Below the pieces are notes generated by a model. The model ran no database searches and was not told where the DNA came from. It was given only the letters and a program-made list of their open reading frames with translations. A DNA stretch of 64,000 nucleotides from assembly GCF_001522545.3 (NCBI RefSeq), contig NC_031792.1, positions 697,157-761,156 on the forward strand, written 5' to 3'. The translations under genes and the position numbers were made by a program. Below are positions 1 through 10,850 of this stretch, piece after piece (position 1 is the stretch's first letter; each line of letters starts with the position of its first letter). Source of the DNA: Parus major (Eukaryota; Chordata; Aves; Passeriformes; Paridae).

Positions 1-26
1 TGGCAGGGGATGGCAGGGGATGGCAG
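1..26. repeat. Short 10-bp tandem repeat at window edge
   Basis: The window opens with two and a half copies of TGGCAGGGGA. The array is cut by the window edge, so its full length is unknown. It is a simple G-rich minisatellite fragment with no visible function. Confidence 0.7.
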
Positions 27-880
27 CACTCAGGGCAGTAGGGCCAGGATGAGCAGCTCAGCCCAGAGGGCCCCTCTGCCCTCCTGCCCAGTGCCAAGGT
101 TGGATGTGGCAGCTCCTCCAGCTCCAGCTCCCTTGGCTTTCCATCACCTTTATTACACCCTGCAGCCTAATTAACAGAGAGGAGTCAAAGGACCTGAAAG
201 CAATGATTGTAATAAATAATCACTTGGCCACTGTGGAGTTCATATTCCACCAGGGTCTCCTCCTGGCCTCCGGAGGGAATGGCAGAGAGGGGAGGGAGAT
301 GAAGCCCTGCTGTGAGGTGTGGGGCACTGCCTGGGGGGAGCAGCCCTCCTCCAGCAGCTTCCTGCCCCTTCCCACCCCACCTCCTCCCCAAAACCTTGGC
401 AGTGCTTTGACTCGGCAGCCGGGCCTGGGATTTAGGGATGCTCCCAAAAGTGTGAAATGTTGTGAAAATCAACGTGTGCCAGCTCATCTCTTCCAAAGGG
501 ATGGTTCCAGAGGGAACAGGGCTGCCACATCTTGGACTGCCACAGCTCTCTGCTTCTCATGGCAGACTGCAGCTCCCAGCACAGCGGGGTCCTGTTCCCA
601 CATCCATGGAAACATCCACAGCTCAGAGAAGGAGCAGCGTAGGGAGGCGCTGGGATCACTGTTCTGCTGAGGACAAGTGCTCTGGGAGACTCTGTCCCAC
701 CTCCTCATCCAAGGGAAGTGCCAGAGGACGCTCTGGACACTTCACTACATCCCTGCACATCCCTCTTTCCTGCGGAGCTCTGGCTGCTTTCCCGGGAGAA
801 CCCGCGCTCCCTGCGGGGCTCCGAGTCTGCCGTGGGACCCCGAGCAATTATCCATGGAGAGCTGGGCTGTGCTGATCATT
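27..880. other. Non-coding background with a small AT-rich patch
   Basis: No gene is supported here. Overlapping frames on both strands stay open but have low-complexity, Pro/Ser-rich translations with no domain. A small AT-rich patch at about 178-245 contains TGATTGTAATAAATAATCAC, which resembles homeodomain-rich non-coding sequence; the rest is GC-rich and unremarkable. Confidence 0.5.
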
Positions 881-1020
881 TGTTAGCTCCACACATATCC
901 CTCCTAATTATAAATCTCAGCTGAGATTTGCATTTTTATGAAATGCTTGTGCTGGAAATCTTTATAGAGGAACGCACATATTAATTCCATCTAATCTCGG
1001 TCATTTCGGGTTTCCTTTGC
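880..1020. promoter_or_regulatory. Candidate regulatory island with palindrome and POU octamer
   Basis: This is an AT-rich, high-complexity island in GC-rich flanks. It contains a perfect 18-bp palindrome, AAATCTCAGCTGAGATTT (912-929), and a perfect octamer ATTTGCAT (926-933) that overlaps the palindrome's right arm. TAATTA lies just upstream (about 905-910). The octamer is the classic POU-family binding sequence. Enhancer function is inferred from motif content only; no conservation data are available. Confidence 0.4.
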
Positions 1021-1900
1021 AGGGAGCTCCAAAGCCAACAGCTCTAATTTTGCAGTTTCACCAGAGCACTCCTCCAGCTGAAGCTGGGCATTTGTCTCCT
1101 GAGTCAGGAGCTGAGGGAGCCTCCAGCCTGCTCCTGGCACACTTAGCCACAGCCATGCCCTTCCAGGGATGCTCAGGGGTCTGTTCACTGCAGGGCTGGG
1201 GTTCAGGAGCCTCCCCAGCCCCATCAGTGTCGCTGCATGAGCCATGTCCCACTCTCCAGCTGTTTTCTGTTTAATCCACAGCAGTGCCTGGAAATGCTGA
1301 AAGGCAGCGTGTGAGGCCTCAGCACCTTGTGCAGGTGACCTTCTCCCCTCTGCTGGGGACCCCTCAAGCAGCCCTGTCCCACCTGGGGCTCAGAGACAGC
1401 CATTTGTATCTCCTTCCAAATGTCTTTTTCTGCAGCCAAAGGGGAAGCAGATTAACTTTTCCTCCCTGAAATATGGCCACGGGATGCAGGGGAAGAGAGA
1501 AGGCAAATCAGCACAGCAAAGTTAAGCTTTGTGCACAGAGCTGGAGGCTTAGAGGCACAGATTACAGCAGCAGGTGAGGAGCAGCCCTGGCCTCCGCTGT
1601 GTAGGCTGCAGAAATCCTGTTAAAGCACAAAGGAGGGTTAGCCACAGCTCCCTGTGCTGGAAGGGCTGAGCTGGGAGACCCAGCGGGCGCAGGAGGAGAG
1701 CGTCTTGGGGCAAGCTCAAGGAAAGGTCAAGAGCTTTACTTCTCTCCTTTAATCATTTATGAGGTGCCCATCATCAAAGGAAGTGGTGCCAGGGACTAAA
1801 CCACATCCACAGAGGTGTCACAGACTGGGCAGTGGGTGGGTGGGAGCTCTGTGCCCTCCTTCACATCCAGCTCCCTCAGCACCCACCCAACCTGCCTGCC
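1020..1900. other. Non-coding background, no feature seen
   Basis: GC-rich sequence with no recognisable gene, transposon or tandem array. The open frames on both strands overlap each other and resemble no known family. Confidence 0.5.
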
Positions 1901-1904
1901 CGGG

Positions 1905-1970
1905 AAGTTTCTGGCCATTAGCTGCTAATAAGAAATGAATTAGCTAATTAGTTAGTATTTGATCCTTTGA
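1905..1970. promoter_or_regulatory. TAAT-rich island
   Basis: A compact AT-rich patch carries several homeodomain-type cores, including the palindrome CTAATTAG at about 1944-1951 and further TTAG/TAAT elements on either side. It is too small to call confidently, but it matches the other AT-rich islands of the window. A regulatory role is inference. Confidence 0.3.
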
Positions 1971-1974
1971 GCTG

Positions 1975-3445
1975 TGTCCTGGGGTCTGGCTGAAGGCAGC
2001 GCCATGCCCACCCTCAGGGAGGGACAGTGCCCTTGTCCCAGGACAAACCTGGTGATCCCGGGGGTGGCACCTGTGCAGGTGTTCCCTGGCCCAGGACAGG
2101 ACTCGGGGGCACAGCTGTAGGTGCCAGGGTGGCAGAGGATGCCCCCAGACAACAAAACTCTCACCATCCTCATCTTCCTGTCGGCAGCACATCCCCGGAG
2201 CCCAGCCCAGGCTGTGCCGGTCCTGGCTGTTCCCTTCCCTGCAAAACCGAGCCAAATCTTCACTTTTTCCCAAAGAAACCACTCCGGAGGGCCCCCTCAG
2301 CTCCCCCTGAGCCACACGGGGCCGGGAACAAATTCGAGGGCTTTCCAACCCCGGGAAGTGCTGCCCAGCTCCGGATGCACAGGATTGCCAGACGAGCTTT
2401 AGAAAAGCAGCAGAAGTTTTCCAGCTTATCCACAGTGAATCTCCGGTCCCTGCGAGGTTTGTCCTTCACTAGGAATTAGAGACGAGTTTCCAGTGCTTTC
2501 CTGCGCCATCTGCCCCAGCCGTAGTTGGAATGCAGGGTTTTACTCCGGCAATCAGTAGGTAATCCTGTCAGCATCGCTTAGAGAGCCCGGCTCTGTCCTG
2601 CCCATCTGATGCTCAGTGCAGCAGAGGGAAAATCACCGCTCCCTCTTGAAAGGAGGGGAGAAATTAAGGTTGACTTTGGCACAGGAAAACAAGCAATCCA
2701 GAGATGACAGTGTGCCACAGGAGCTTAAAATAAGCATCAACTAATTCAAACAAAAACAAATCTGCATTGAAAACAGCCTCTTCCCCAGACCACATTCCCG
2801 CTTTAAAGTGCCTTTGAAATCTCCCCGGCGCATTTACAACACGCTCCCCCTCCGCCGCTCCCGCTCGAGCTGCTCTGCTGTTTGCTGGCAGGCAAATGAG
2901 GGCTGAAGCCTGGAATGATGTTTTCTTATTAGTGCACATGCAAATAGTAATAAATAGCTCCCCACGCTGCTGTGCTGGCTCCCGTGCCCCTGCCCTGCCC
3001 CTGCTCCCGCTGCCCTCTGCTCCATCCCAGCCCCCGGCACCCCCTGCTCTGCCCAGTGCCCCTACCCAGGCAGGCGAGGGCAAACTGACTTTCAAAAAGC
3101 CCCTCAGCACATTTCTTAACTAAGGGCAGAACCCAGCTCTGCTCTGCAAGGAGAATAACCCAGGCTGAGCTTCAGCAGCTCGGCTCTGACCCTCCTCATG
3201 CCAGCTCTGCCAAGGTGAGCTCTGCCAGGCCTCGCCAGGGCAGCTTCTCCAGCAGAAACAGCAGCAAAGGAAAGCGTGCAGGAAACCAGGCAGCCATCCC
3301 CAGTGCAGCTGACAGACCTGAAAACCACCAGGGCCCGTCTGCAAATGGGGATATTTGGGCTTCCTGGCCCTTAGGTCTGTAAGGGCTGCAGTGTCTGAGC
3401 TGGTGCCGCTGTTTGCTGCGCTCTGGAGGGAGCCAAGGTTGGCAA
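1975..3445. other. Non-coding background with one octamer
   Basis: No gene supported. A moderately AT-rich stretch at about 2640-2960 contains a perfect POU octamer ATGCAAAT at 2938-2945, followed by AGTAATAAATAG. The remainder is GC-rich and simple in composition. Confidence 0.45.
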
Positions 3446-3449
3446 AAGC

Positions 3450-3583
3450 CACCTGGACAGGGCTTGGAGCAACCTGGTCTGGTGGAAGGTGCCCCTGGCC
3501 ATAGCAGGGAGGTTGGAATGAGATGATCTTTAAGGTCTCTCCCAACCCAAACCATCATGTGACTCTGTGGTTCTGTGATTTTC
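3450..3583 (+). mobile_element. CR1 LINE fragment, 3' end
   Basis: The sequence reads as the 3' end of a chicken-repeat-1 retrotransposon in sense orientation: the 'gacagggcttggagcaacc' segment, the GGTGGAAGGTG-CCCTGGCC segment, GATGATCTTTAAGGTC, and a degenerate tail GACTCTGTGGTTCTGTGATT resembling the family's short 3' repeats. Only about 130 bp remain, so this is a dead 5'-truncated insertion with no coding capacity. It supports an avian (or at least sauropsid) source. The identification rests on remembered CR1 3' consensus features. Confidence 0.9.
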
Positions 3584-3589
3584 CTTGCT

Positions 3590-3845
3590 AGCTCCAGGTT
3601 TTGGAGCAGATTATGAATTGTTTGATATGGAATTTCAAATGATCACTTAAGTAGCTAATTAGCTCGTAGCAACTTCGAGCAACCTGGGTGTAGTGTGTAT
3701 TTAAGTGTTTAATGCCTTTTTTTTCCCTCTCTCTTCCTTTCTAATTGGCATTTAATTAAAAGAATAAATAAAAAGAAGAAAAGCAGCTTTGCCTGAGCTG
3801 CTTGGGCTTAAATATTAAACTGCTTGGGTTTAAATATTAAACAGT
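3590..3845. promoter_or_regulatory. AT-rich candidate regulatory island
   Basis: Immediately downstream of the CR1 tail the base composition switches to AT-rich. The island holds a perfect 12-bp palindrome AGCTAATTAGCT (3653-3664) with a paired/LIM-type TAATTA core, TGATCACTTAAG just before it, several TTAAT elements, and the tandem duplication described separately. Regulatory function is inferred; whether it predates the CR1 insertion could be tested by alignment. Confidence 0.4.
3798..3841. repeat. 22-bp direct tandem duplication
   Basis: Two adjacent 22-bp copies (3798-3819 and 3820-3841) differ at a single base, GGGCTT versus GGGTTT. Each begins CTGCTTGGG and ends TTAAATATTAAA-like. It appears to be a recent local duplication inside an AT-rich island and doubles any factor site in the unit. 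Confidence 0.85.
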
Positions 3846-4509
3846 TGCTGCAGTTTGGGCCCTGCAGCTGAGGGGAGGCAGAGGGGGTGGCACAGGTCCC
3901 CAGAGGGTCACACCATGTCCCCTGCTCCTGGGTGGCACCTCTGGAAGCATCAATTAAATCAATTAAATCAACCTCTGCCTGTGTTTGCCACAGTGGGTGA
4001 AGAACTTCCAGGAAAAGGCAATGGCCCAAAGTTTAACTTTGCACATCTCCATCAGAGTTTGGGTGGATTTGCTGCCAAAACCCAGCCAAAGTGCCTGCCT
4101 GTGTATCTGGGGAGCGTTAATGGGGCAAAGTAAACCCAAAGCAATGTTTGAAAGCTGGAAGATGAAAGTAGATCACAGGGCAAAGATCAAACAATCTAGA
4201 ACCACTTCTGAGCCTTTTAGTGCTGTGGATTATTAGCATTTGAAAGCGAAGAGCATTAGTGGGAGCAGAGGATGGGGGCGAGGGCAGGAATTGCTGTTGT
4301 GCAGAGGAGAAGTGAGGCAAGTTCAGGTGGAAGGGGAAGGATGCAAATGGCCCGGATTAGGGAGGGTCCAGCGTTTGCCAGAGCAGTGGGGCAGGGGACA
4401 GTGATGGCCAAGGGGACTCGTGAGCCCAGGCCCTGCCCTTGGCTGGCTTTGGCTCCTTGGCACGGAGCTGCCGCTGTGCACTGCCCTTCTGCCCCTCCCA
4501 GCCCCAGTT
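3846..4509. other. Non-coding background with one octamer
   Basis: No gene supported. A short run of about 2.3 copies of a 10-bp CAATTAAATC-type unit lies at about 3948-3971. A perfect POU octamer ATGCAAAT lies at 4341-4348. The reading frames that seem to extend to 4.9 kb do so only because the N gap is read through. Confidence 0.45.
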
Positions 4510-4782
4510 NNNNNNNNNNNNNNNNNNNNNNNNNNNNNNNNNNNNNNNNNNNNNNNNNNNNNNNNNNNNNNNNNNNNNNNNNNNNNNNNNNNNNNNNNNN
4601 NNNNNNNNNNNNNNNNNNNNNNNNNNNNNNNNNNNNNNNNNNNNNNNNNNNNNNNNNNNNNNNNNNNNNNNNNNNNNNNNNNNNNNNNNNNNNNNNNNNN
4701 NNNNNNNNNNNNNNNNNNNNNNNNNNNNNNNNNNNNNNNNNNNNNNNNNNNNNNNNNNNNNNNNNNNNNNNNNNNNNNNNNN
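4510..4782. other. Assembly gap (273 N)
   Basis: All bases are N. The flanks are G/C-rich but show no clear tandem unit. Open frames spanning this gap are artefacts. Confidence 0.99.
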
Positions 4783-7700
4783 CAGGGTCTGGGGGAGGGA
4801 GGGCTGGCAGTACAGCTGCAATAAACAGCAAAGCTGCCTGTTCCCACAGGGACTTGCTAATACAGGAGATTGCTCAGCGCACTGGAACCACCCAAGGGCT
4901 CTACACACAGCTCTGACTAAACTCCCCATAAAATCAATCCCGCTTTTTCACCACTTTTGACAGGGTGTTCTAATATTCATCTACTCCCCGTGTCAGTCAG
5001 CTCTGCTAACAAAGGCTCTAAAGATCTTTAACCAGGCACAAGAAACACTACACAGGTGGGTGGATGGCTCCTGCATCCTTCCTGATGGGAAAAATCCCAC
5101 CCTTTGCATTGGTGAAGGATTTGCATTGCTGCCAAAAATTATCATCCTGCAATTATTATTGATAAGGAAGCGATGAAGATGCAAAGAGCAGCAGGGCAAG
5201 GCTGAGCCCAGGCAATGCACACCTTTCACCCCTCCCATGCCCAGGGAGGGGTGAGCAAAGGCAGGGCTGGCCTGGGGAAGATGCTGGGGAGGAGAAGGAG
5301 CAGGGCAGGGTGGCCGGCAGTGCCCAGGGGCAGGGCAGGCTGATGAGCACCCTGCTGCCACCCAGGCTCGGCACAGCCCCGGGCAAACGCAGCCCTCTCG
5401 GGGAACATGCAGAGTGCCTGCCCCTCTGATCAAGCTATTCCCTTTCTCCTGCAGAGTTTCTGTGTCTCTGCCTCTGACTCAGGGCGAGCTCATCCTCCTG
5501 ACAGTTCTCCTGACACCTCGACAGACACCTCTCCTCTCTCTCGCTGTAATTAGGCAGGTCCAGAGCTGTGTGGGTCCTGACAGGATGGAACTGCTGTGCA
5601 GCCAGAGGGGCTGGGAATGCTCTGTGTCCCTGCCTGAGTGACCACTGCACTCACACCCAGCCCAAGCACAGCCCTCCATCACCTCCACACAGAGATTCAG
5701 GTGCCACTGCCTTCCCCCCAAATCCATTCCTCCCAGAGAGGTGTGACCCCCATGGGGCAGCGGCTGCCAGACCTCATCTGGAGGTGTCAAACAGGCTTGG
5801 TTTGGTGCTAGATGTGTCTTAAAGTCCAATCACAGACTGTGGCCAGATTTTTCCAAGCAGAAATAGGTGTTTTCTCGAGTGTCTGCCCTTCCCTCGAGCA
5901 GTCACAGGCAGCTGTGTGCCCCCAGCCTCCCTCACCTCAAACAAAAGCATCCCAATGGACACAGGACAGAGCTGGGCTGCTTTCAGCCCCGGTCAGTGTT
6001 CATTTATTTATTTTTATGCACTGGGGAATGCATTGTTTAATCAAGGAACCTGGGTTTGTACAAGGTGTGTGACAGCAAGGTGGCTGCCTGGGGCTGGAGT
6101 CAATTCCTCAGCCCCTCCTGCCCTGCCGTGGTTTTGCTGATGTTTTTGATGGCTCGGCTGCTGGAGCTGCTGGCTCTGCTGACTCAGCCCCAGCTGGGGA
6201 CACCAGAGGTGGCGGCTGCTCCCCCTGCTCCAGTGAAGGGGACATTTGGCCAGAGCCTGGGACACGAGCAGGGAATCCAGCTCACCGTGCCCATGCCTCA
6301 AACCCTCCCATTCCAACCTCGGGCAGATTTTCCAGGAGCATGAACACTGCAGAGCCCTGCGGGGCCGAGCACGCCTTGCCTCTGCTTCAGTCAGGCAGAG
6401 CAGATCTTTAAAGGGAGATGCTGGAAATCAGAGAAGGAAAAGGGATCATGATCTGATCTGGTGCTTAACAAGTCCCCACAATCAGCTGGATCCTTCCCTG
6501 GGAATCATTACACAGCAAATGGAATCACAAATAGTCAAAATTAATGTCTCCCAGGCATCGCTGGGAAACCACAGCGACGTGGCCTAAGGAACACACTAAT
6601 GCTGGAAGAGGAGGTCCTGGGCAGGATTGCACTTGCCAGGATCCTACAAACAGGTGCACTGCTTTGTTTTGCTTCCCCCCTCGACACAAGTCCTAATTAT
6701 GTATCTTGTGATATGTGAACGGGCTTGGAAAATGGATTATCCTCACCAGCTGCTCCCCACCATGGCACAGCTTTCCCCAGCGCCTTTGTAGCTGCTCCAA
6801 AGTGTTATCATCCCCTTTCCCATTCCAGGAATGCCATGGGGAAGGGAAGGGAGATGAGCTGGGCTTTGAGAGCAGCTGGGCAGAGCTCTGCTGGAGCCAG
6901 CACAGCTCGGGGGATCCAGTGGTTGAACAAGGCTGAATGACATCCTAGCTCGCCTTACTGGGCAGCAGGATGGCAGGAGGGAATTCGGGAGATCTGCAAA
7001 CCCAAAGAGAGGGCACTTTCAGGGGATTTATCTCAGCCTGGTGGTGCCCTCCTGGGGCACAGCCCTGGCCAGCCCCAGCCAGGATCCAGCTCCTGTGTCC
7101 TCTATTTTTCAGTACTCGGATCACCTGTCAGGGCTGGACAGAGATGGGAGCCGGGCAGGAGCGACACCCCAGGTGTGGCACGGCCATCCCGCTAGCCCAG
7201 GCCGTGGGACGTGGGGCCAGCAGCAGCAGGCACAGCTCAGCTCCTGTCCCTGCTGTCCCTGGGAGCCCCCAGCCCTCGCTGGGCTCCCGAGGACACCGGC
7301 AATAAAGCACCGCTCGTCTCCCCCCGCGGGGCGGGCAGGGCGCCGGAATGGAAGTTTTAGCTCAAGCAGCAATGACTTTGACCGTGCAAAATTACACTCT
7401 ATTCTGGCCAAATTAACTAGGTAATGCCTTGCATTAGTGTAAAATCCTCCATCAAACCATGAAGGCTGCTGTTAAAACCACTCAAGGCCAAAATGTGTGC
7501 TGGTGGGGGGAGAGGGCTGCTCGGTTAGAAGGCCGAGAGGAGGATTTTTCCTGCGCTTTGTGCCTCGTGGCAAAGCAGGAATTCACCAATCTGTGCCGGG
7601 AGGTCTCAGGCCCTGCCTGGCCCTGCTCAGCCTGGGGGTCTCTCTTGGTGCTGTGCCCCCACTCCCGCTGCCCCATGAGGATCCACCAGACACACAGACA

Positions 7701-7890
7701 CGTCCACAGGCCTGGGCAGCACAGCAGGCCCCTCTGGTAACATCTGACAACATCCCCTCAGCACAGGGAAGGGGAGGAAAGTGCAAAAGAACCCATTTGT
7801 TTTGTAGCTGTGGCTGAAATAAAAAATAACTCTGTCTAATTGGGCCTCTCTGAGTACGAGAGCCCTGCAAAAGAAACCCCACTTCACTAC
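4783..7890. other. Non-coding background
   Basis: No gene, transposon or array recognised. A perfect POU octamer ATTTGCAT lies at 5119-5126 within a moderately AT-rich patch (about 5080-5170). Other small AT-rich patches (about 6000-6060, 6470-6600, 7370-7460) have little distinctive content. CpG is locally raised at about 7300-7350. Confidence 0.45.
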
Positions 7891-7899
7891 CCAGGCCTG

Positions 7900-8280
7900 T
7901 GCAAGTCCCTCGTGCACTTTATATGTTTAAGTGAAAGAGTGGAAGGTCAATATACTGTGTAAATTTTCACAAATTTGGCTAAGCTAAAATGATTACTCTA
8001 ATGTGTATGCAAATTAGCTTAATTGATAATGACTTCTCTGGTAATTTTAAGGGGGGAGGGGAATTATTACAATTGTGACAACCCTCTAAAGCGTTTCTTC
8101 ACCCAAGAAAGAAATGATATCTTGACAAATTAAAAAGAATATAATGAAATCAGATTAATTAATGCTAAGACCAATTAGCAGATGCAGAGAGAGAGGGAGA
8201 GATTTACAGAAGCAAAACTCACTAGAGAAAGGCTACGAGAATTCATCACCTTTCAAGATGTTTATATCCCTTCATTTTCT
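7900..8280. promoter_or_regulatory. Strong AT-rich candidate enhancer
   Basis: One of the longest AT-rich, high-complexity islands in the window. A perfect octamer ATGCAAAT at 8007-8014 runs directly into a homeodomain core (ATGCAAATTAGC), followed by TTAATTGATAATGA. Further TTAATTAATGC and CCAATTAG elements lie at about 8155-8180. POU plus homeodomain composite sites are typical of developmental enhancers. No open reading frame of note crosses it. Enhancer activity and conservation are inferred. Confidence 0.45.
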
Positions 8281-8509
8281 TTGGAGCAATGAGCTGTTTG
8301 CCAAGACGAGCGCTTGGCTTTGCCAAGGGAGGGCTGGGACAGCACGAGGGGAAAGGAACAAGTGTGGAGGTGACGGCACTGAGGGATGGGAGTGCAGGCA
8401 GAGCAGTGCAGGCAGCAGACTGGCACCAGCAGAGCCTTTTCCTGGCACCAGCCCAGTGCCCAGCACAGCCCCTGGCCCCGGCACGTCCTGCCCGCAGCCC
8501 ACGGGCACG

Positions 8510-8720
8510 GGGAGCGTTAATTACCCCGAAAGGGGAGGCGGCGGCACCGCCACCACCATAAACCTCACACGGAGCCATAAAAATAATTACCAGCAACACC
8601 GTGTGTAATATCCTTCTGTGTCATCTCTCTCCTGTTGGTAATAAAGCTCCCGAACACATTAACTGCGAGGGAGGGCCCGTTATTCAGCCGGTAATCAGAC
8701 GGCGCTGGAAAACACCTCCT
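8510..8720. promoter_or_regulatory. Mixed AT/CpG candidate regulatory patch
   Basis: Contains GCGTTAATTACCCCG, AAAATAATTACC, a GTAATAAAG element and CGGTAATCAGACGGCG. TAAT cores are interspersed with CpGs, unlike the surrounding CpG-poor background. Function inferred from composition only. Confidence 0.3.
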
Positions 8721-8729
8721 GTGGAAGGG

Positions 8730-9640
8730 GGGACACTGGGGAGCTCTGGGGTCCCCGGGCACGTGCTGGGGACATGGAGCCCTTGGCAAGAAACACCCAG
8801 GGAGTCCCTCAGGATCCCACAGTGGGAAGCCCCCCCATCCCTGCAGTGGGACCCCTGGAGCCCTCTGGGATCCACGCTCTGGGATCTCTTGGGGGGCTGC
8901 ATTCCCCAGCCCAGCTCCATCCCCACCACCCCCAGGGCACACGGAGCCTGGCTCATACCCTGAGGACGAGGCTGGGCACCCCTCTGTTTGTAGAAGAACT
9001 CCCACACAGCTCTTACAGTCTGCAACCCCTATGAAAGTAAATTAACTTTACTTTTAAATCCAATTCACAGCCCCGATCTCACAGCCCTGCTGATCCCCTG
9101 CTACCCACAAACGCAGTGGTCCCATAAACACCCCATCTGTCTTTCCACTGGGATTTTTGGCCACCCTCTTTTCTCTCTTTCTCTTTTGTTGTCATTTTGT
9201 CACCTACAAAGACAAGCAGCAAGAAGGAGGGAGAAGCTGTGCTGTGATCAGCCCCAGCAATCTCTCCTCGCTCCATTTTCCTGGGCGATTTGTTAAACTT
9301 TAAAACATTAAAGGCAGGCTGGGGGGGCTGACGTGTTTTTTTCAACTTTGTCTCTCATTTGTTAATTGTGCTCATCAGTGAAAATCATTCATGGCAGAGC
9401 CGGGGGAGCGAACAAACCTGAGGAAGGAGCTGATCATATGCAGAGGAAATAACTCAGATGTGAAAATACTTCAGCCGGGGAGATTGCGCTATTTATTCAC
9501 ACAAGTGTCCCGCTGTGCTTCAGAAACGCCGTGATTTAATGAGGTGCTGCAAAGGTGTTTGTTATGATGGAATCCCATCCCTGGGTACTCTCCCCACGCA
9601 CTGAGGAGAGGCCTGGCAGAAGTTCTGACTTGGTGCCTTA
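8730..9640. other. Non-coding background
   Basis: No gene supported. A modestly AT-rich patch at about 9420-9560 contains GATCATATGC, GGAAATAACTC and CTATTTATTCACAC and might be regulatory. The C/G-rich portion at 8730-8980 is simple background. Confidence 0.4.
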
Positions 9641-9648
9641 TTGAGGAT

Positions 9649-10105
9649 TAGAGAATCACAGGGTCACTGAGGTTGGAAAAGACCTCCAAGTTCATCGAGC
9701 CCAACCTGTGCCTGATCCTCACCTTGTCACCCACTCCAGAGCTCTGAGTGCCACGTTCAGTCCTTCTTTGGACACCTCCCTGGGCAGCCCCGCCAAAGCC
9801 TGACTGCCCTTTCCATGGAGAAATTCCTGCTGCTGTCCAACTTGAACCTCCCCTGGCACAACTTGAAGCCATTTCCTCTTGCCCTGTCCCTGTTCCTGGG
9901 AGCACAGCCCGATTCCCCCCGCTGTCCCCTCTGTCAGGGAGTTGTGCAGAGCCAGAAGGGCCCCCCTGATCCCCCTTTTCTGCAGGCTGAGCCCCCTCAG
10001 CTGCTCCTTATGGCTCTGACTCTCTAGACCCTTCCTCAGCTTCACTGCCCTTCTCTGGACCCACTCCAGCACTTCAGTGTCTTTCTTGAAGTGAGGAAAG
10101 AAAGT
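9649..10105 (-). mobile_element. CR1 LINE fragment, ORF2 C-terminus and 3' end
   Basis: The longest CR1 remnant in the window, on the minus strand with its 3' end at the low coordinate. The tail reads (minus strand) GACCTCAGTG-like to GTGATTCTC. Upstream is a degenerate C-terminal end of the CR1 reverse-transcriptase ORF, with minus-strand peptide hallmarks KKDTEVLEWVQRRAVKL, GLESQSHKEQLRGL and a GLPREV motif. Against the family pattern as I remember it, the two parts fall in different frames, so at least one frame-changing indel is present. The 245-codon open frame across 9719-10456 is therefore a relic plus unrelated upstream sequence, not a gene. Confidence 0.93.
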
Positions 10106-10500
10106 GAGATTTGGAGGCTCTTCCCTGCCACTCCTGATTCCGAAGCGCCTCTTGAACCCTCTCCAGCACGCTCCACTCCACAAGCGCAGCTCATTCAGCG
10201 CAGATGCCGAGCGTGAGGCACGGAGAGCTTCGGGAGGCATTTGTGGGAGCAGATGTTCCTCCTCTCTGCCTTGGCTGGAGGAGCCAAGAGAGGCACGGGG
10301 CAGCCAGGGCTGGTGGGCTCTGCCAGACCCTGCCCAGTGCCTGTGGAGGGGACGGGGGCTGAGCAGCCCCAGATCCACCCCTGAGCCTGGCAGGAGGAGG
10401 CGCAGCCCCAGCTCACGGGGATGAGCAGCCCTCCTCTCCAGCTGCTGGAGCACCACTATTACTCCGAGGCCAAGCAGCGCTCACCGAGAACATCTTCCAA
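10105..10500. other. Non-coding background
   Basis: GC-rich sequence upstream of the CR1 relic. It may contain further CR1 body too diverged to recognise, but I cannot align it confidently. No other feature seen. Confidence 0.4.
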
Positions 10501-10850
10501 GTTTCATTTTCCTCTGTAATGGAAAATGCAAGAGCGAGATTTCAGCCTGTGAGCCCTTCTCTGAAAAAACAAATATCTTTCCAGCGCTGGACAGCCTGCC
10601 AATCAGGCACAAAATTGCTGGCTTCTCTTTCTCCCCTGAAGGAATGCCTCTGCATACAAAGATACCAGGAAAACTTCAGGGCCGCAGGATAAAAGGCCCT
10701 TCTCTGCCTTTCAGAGAGTGATTTGCAATGCATTGCTTCAGCATAATTTCCCATCTCCAGAGCTCACAAAGGAAGCTCTGTTGCTATCTGAGAGTTTAAT
10801 AATTTCTCTCCTCTCCACCTTGCATTCGGAATGCATCTTCCAACACCTCG
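10500..10850. promoter_or_regulatory. Candidate regulatory island
   Basis: High-complexity, moderately AT-rich sequence unlike its simple G/C-rich flanks. It includes AACAAATATCTTTCCAG, the near-palindromic TTTGCAATGCATTGC, AGCATAATTTCCC and AGAGTTTAATAATTTC. No transposon or coding signature is visible, which leaves a conserved non-coding element as the most likely explanation. Confidence 0.35.

Noticed and set aside
9719..10456. Minus-strand open frame of 245 codons
   Set aside because: Its lower half is a degenerate CR1 ORF2 relic with a frame change and the upper half is unrelated; not a host gene.
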